From Archangium violaceum (GTDB lineage: Bacteria; Myxococcota; Myxococcia; Myxococcales; Myxococcaceae), in the NCBI RefSeq assembly GCF_016859125.1, contig NZ_CP069338.1, forward strand, positions 11,597,501 through 11,661,500: a stretch of DNA of 64,000 bases, written 5' to 3'. The notes beneath the pieces were generated by a model. The model made no database searches. It was not told the origin of the DNA and saw only the letters and a program-made list of their open reading frames with translations. Of this stretch, positions 62,189-64,000 are shown one piece after another. Numbering within the stretch: position 1 is the stretch's first letter; each line of letters starts with the position of its first letter. A program made the translations under genes and the position numbers.

Positions 62189-62847
62189 GCGGCCGGACGA
62201 AGCTGGGCGTCCTGGTGTCGGGCAGCGGGAGCAACCTGCAGGCCCTGCTCGACGCATGCGCCCGGCCGGACTTCCCCGCCGAGGTGGCGGTGGTGGTGTC
62301 CAACGTGGGAACGGCCTTCGCGCTGGAGCGGGCGAGGAAGGCGGGCGTCGCGGCGGTGGTGCTGGATCACAAGGCCTTCGGCGCGCGAGCGGACTTCGAG
62401 AAGGCGCTGGTGGACACGCTGGTGTCCGCGGGCGTGGAGTGGGTGTGCCTGGCGGGCTTCATGCGGTTGCTGGGGGTGGACTTCCTGGGACGCTTCCCGG
62501 GGAAGGTGCTGAACATCCACCCGTCGCTGCTGCCCGCCTTCCCGGGGCTGCATGCGCAGCGACAGGCACTGGAGCGCGGGGTGAAGCTGGCCGGGTGCAC
62601 GGTGCACTTCGTGGATCCAGGCATGGACACGGGCCCCATCATCGCGCAGGCGGTGGTGCCGGTGCTTCCGGGTGACGACGAAGCGGCGCTGACGGCGCGC
62701 ATCCTGAAGGAGGAGCACCGGCTGTACCCGCTGGTGGTGAAGCTGGTGGCCACGGGAGCGGTGCGGCTGGAGGGCGGGCGGGTGGTGACGGAGGCGGGAC
62801 CCGCCATGGGCGAGCAGAGCCTGCGCAACCCGGGAGAGCCGGGATGA
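62185..62847 (+). CDS. purN: Phosphoribosylglycinamide formyltransferase
   Basis: 220 residues. [15 protein letters not shown] (start loop), [12 protein letters not shown] (catalytic Asn-x-His), [15 protein letters not shown] (catalytic Asp). Transfers formyl from 10-formyl-THF to GAR. ATGA overlaps at both ends: with purM upstream and with the DUF523 gene downstream, so the three are one coupled operon. The folC gene at 57 kb supplies related folate metabolism but is not linked. Confidence 0.97.
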   Translation: MSGRTKLGVLVSGSGSNLQALLDACARPDFPAEVAVVVSNVGTAFALERARKAGVAAVVLDHKAFGARADFEKALVDTLVSAGVEWVCLAGFMRLLGVDFLGRFPGKVLNIHPSLLPAFPGLHAQRQALERGVKLAGCTVHFVDPGMDTGPIIAQAVVPVLPGDDEAALTARILKEEHRLYPLVVKLVATGAVRLEGGRVVTEAGPAMGEQSLRNPGEPG

Positions 62848-63323
62848 CGCGCGAGGAGCGGGTGGCGGCGCTGCACGAGGCAAGGGTGGTCCTGGTGAGC
62901 GCGTGCCTGCTGGGAGAGGCGTGCCGCTACGACGGCAAGTCGAAGGGCTCGGACAAGGTGATGCGGGCGCTGGAGGGCAAGGAGGTGGTGCCCGTGTGTC
63001 CGGAGACGGGCGCGGGACTGGGCATTCCGAGACCCGCGGTGGAGCTGAAGGGCGGAGCGGGAGCGGAGGTGCTGGCGGGCCGGGCGAGGGCGGCGGAGGT
63101 GGAGTCGGGGACGGACCGGACGGAGGCCTTCCGCAGGGGCGCGGAGCTGGCGCTGGCGGCGGCGAGGCGCTTCGGGGTGACGGTGGCGCTGCTGAAGGAG
63201 CGCAGCCCTTCTTGTGGGACGCAGGGCACGCACGTCGACGGAGTGGTGGTGAAGGGACAGGGAGTCACGGCGGCGTTGTTGAGCCAGTCCGGACTCACGG
63301 TGTTGAGCGACGAGGATCTCTGA
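62844..63323 (+). CDS. DUF523 family protein
   Basis: 159 residues. Signature VLVSACLLGEACRYDGKSK, VVPVCPETGAGLGIPRPAVEL and ALLKERSPSCGTQGTHVDG are typical of DUF523, with conserved Cys that may bind metal. Often adjacent to other metabolic genes, function unknown. Start overlaps purN by ATGA. A REP-like palindrome follows 6 bases after its stop. Confidence 0.9.
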   Translation: MTREERVAALHEARVVLVSACLLGEACRYDGKSKGSDKVMRALEGKEVVPVCPETGAGLGIPRPAVELKGGAGAEVLAGRARAAEVESGTDRTEAFRRGAELALAAARRFGVTVALLKERSPSCGTQGTHVDGVVVKGQGVTAALLSQSGLTVLSDEDL

Positions 63324-63329
63324 GGAGTC

Positions 63330-63364
63330 CCCTCTCCCTCCGGGAGAGGGCTGGGGTGAGGGTA
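63330..63364. repeat. REP-like palindromic element, copy 2
   Basis: CCCTCTCCC-TCC-GGGAGAGGG (63330-63350) followed by CTGGGGTGAGGGTA. Inverse orientation to 25454-25488, one mismatch over 35 bases. Located just after the DUF523 stop codon, so it may also act as a transcript-end hairpin. Confidence 0.8.
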
Positions 63365-63429
63365 TGCCCGCCTCCCTGGCCGCCTCTTGACGTGACGCCC
63401 GTCATCACCCAGGAACGAAGGGGGAATCC

Positions 63430-64000
63430 ATGGCCATCATCCTGGGACATACCGTCGAACCACCCGGCCCCTGCAGCTACCTGCCGGACCAGAGTTCCTC
63501 ACTGGAACAGCTGGTCATGCAGGACGTGACGGCCGAGGAGTACGAGCGGATGCTCGTGCGAGGGTGGCGCCGCTTCGGCCCGATGTACTTCCGGCCCGCC
63601 TGCCAGGCGTGCATGGCGTGCGTCTCCCTGCGCATCCCCACGGAGACCTTCCAACCCAACCGCAGCCAGCGCCGGGCACGCGCCGCGTGTGCCCACTTCC
63701 GCGTGGAGGTGGGCCCCCCCCGGGTGGACGAGCAGCGCCTGGCGCTCTACCAGGCCTGGCACTCCGAGCGGGAGCAGACGCGCGACTGGGAGGCCTCGCC
63801 GCTCGGCAGGCGCGAGTACTTCCTCCAGTTCGCCTTCCCCCACCCGGCCGCGCGCGAGGTGGCGTACTACGACGACACCGCCGAGGAGGGCCCCCGGCTG
63901 GTGGGCCTGGGCATCTGCGACGAGATGCCCCAGGCCTGGAGCGCGGTGTACTTCTTCTACGATCCCGAGTACGCGCGCTACTCGCCGGGCTCGGCCAACG
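63430..64000 (+). CDS. bpt: Aspartate/glutamate leucyltransferase (5' part; gene runs off the window)
   Basis: 190 codons to the window edge. Motifs: EPPGPCSYLPDQSS, EEYERMLVRGWRRFGPMYFRPACQACMACVSLRIP (Cys-x2-Cys-type zinc site and the FRP segment) and VYFFYDPEY. Bacterial protein leucyltransferases add Leu from Leu-tRNA to N-terminal Asp or Glu for N-degron turnover by ClpAP/ClpS. GAAGGGGG precedes the ATG. Only the last quarter is missing. Confidence 0.92.
   Translation, partial: MAIILGHTVEPPGPCSYLPDQSSSLEQLVMQDVTAEEYERMLVRGWRRFGPMYFRPACQACMACVSLRIPTETFQPNRSQRRARAACAHFRVEVGPPRVDEQRLALYQAWHSEREQTRDWEASPLGRREYFLQFAFPHPAAREVAYYDDTAEEGPRLVGLGICDEMPQAWSAVYFFYDPEYARYSPGSAN

Overview
The window reads as the chromosome of a myxobacterium, most likely a Cystobacterineae member (Archangium, Cystobacter or Myxococcus-like). 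I infer this from the very high GC with G or C at almost every third codon position, the many signal peptides and lipoproteins, a Cys-rich lipoprotein of myxobacterial type, a DnaK/J-domain side pair, a CHASE2 cyclase, an MCP and the mix of regulators. No rRNA or tRNA gene, CRISPR array, insertion sequence or integrase was seen. Both ends cut through genes: a TIGR02757 protein on the left and the leucyltransferase bpt on the right.

Layout. 0-14.7 kb is core: epoxide hydrolase; a MoaB with a His-rich head and a probable frameshift near its end, next to a Rieske protein; polX; a dead trypsin-like protein coupled to a CPBP intramembrane protease (possible myxosortase); a class II amidotransferase-like protein; an Hsp70/J-domain/CvpA operon; a ClpX paralogue without zinc finger; and speA. 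14.7-20.25 kb is a lower-GC accessory island. It holds an ITPA/HAM1-like plus SIR2 pair resembling KomB/KomC of the Kongming antiphage system but with no deaminase gene beside it, a Cys-rich lipoprotein with a membrane-anchored nucleoside-phosphorylase protein, and a lipoprotein with a partner that looks like a toxin/immunity or surface pair. 20.25-32.7 kb holds a TAXI binding protein, a metallophosphoesterase, a CorA-like membrane protein, a ferritin-like protein, an Rrf2-led operon with a deoxyhypusine-synthase-like enzyme and OsmC, a PHP phosphatase, a P450 and an MCP.

32.8-40.7 kb is a partial complex I locus (nuoA, B, then C, D, G, H, I). A terminator and a new promoter split it between nuoB and nuoC. 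nuoE, nuoF and nuoJ-N are absent here, NuoH and NuoI carry His-rich tails, and a NuoE-like [2Fe-2S] ferredoxin follows. 40.7-53.5 kb holds a CHASE2/cyclase protein with altered catalytic residues, several uncharacterised proteins, a cassette of small membrane proteins (DUF1469, DUF3618, YtxH-like), an endonuclease/exonuclease/phosphatase protein, an M23 peptidase, a TetR/enoyl-CoA hydratase pair and a Ca-loop lipoprotein. 53.5-64 kb holds an AMIN protein, the accD-folC-hydrolase operon, a Crp-like regulator coupled to a cyclic-nucleotide phosphodiesterase, a stand-alone DHp protein, and purM-purN-DUF523 as a tightly overlapping operon.

Two themes recur. Several genes (nuoA, the ferredoxin gene, the dead-protease gene, the M23 gene) have a plausible -35/-10 pair ending 7-9 bases before the start codon and no Shine-Dalgarno sequence, so their mRNAs may be leaderless. 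His-rich extensions occur on proteins of metal-cofactor systems (MoaB, NuoH, NuoI). Functions are assigned by reading motifs; no database search was possible.
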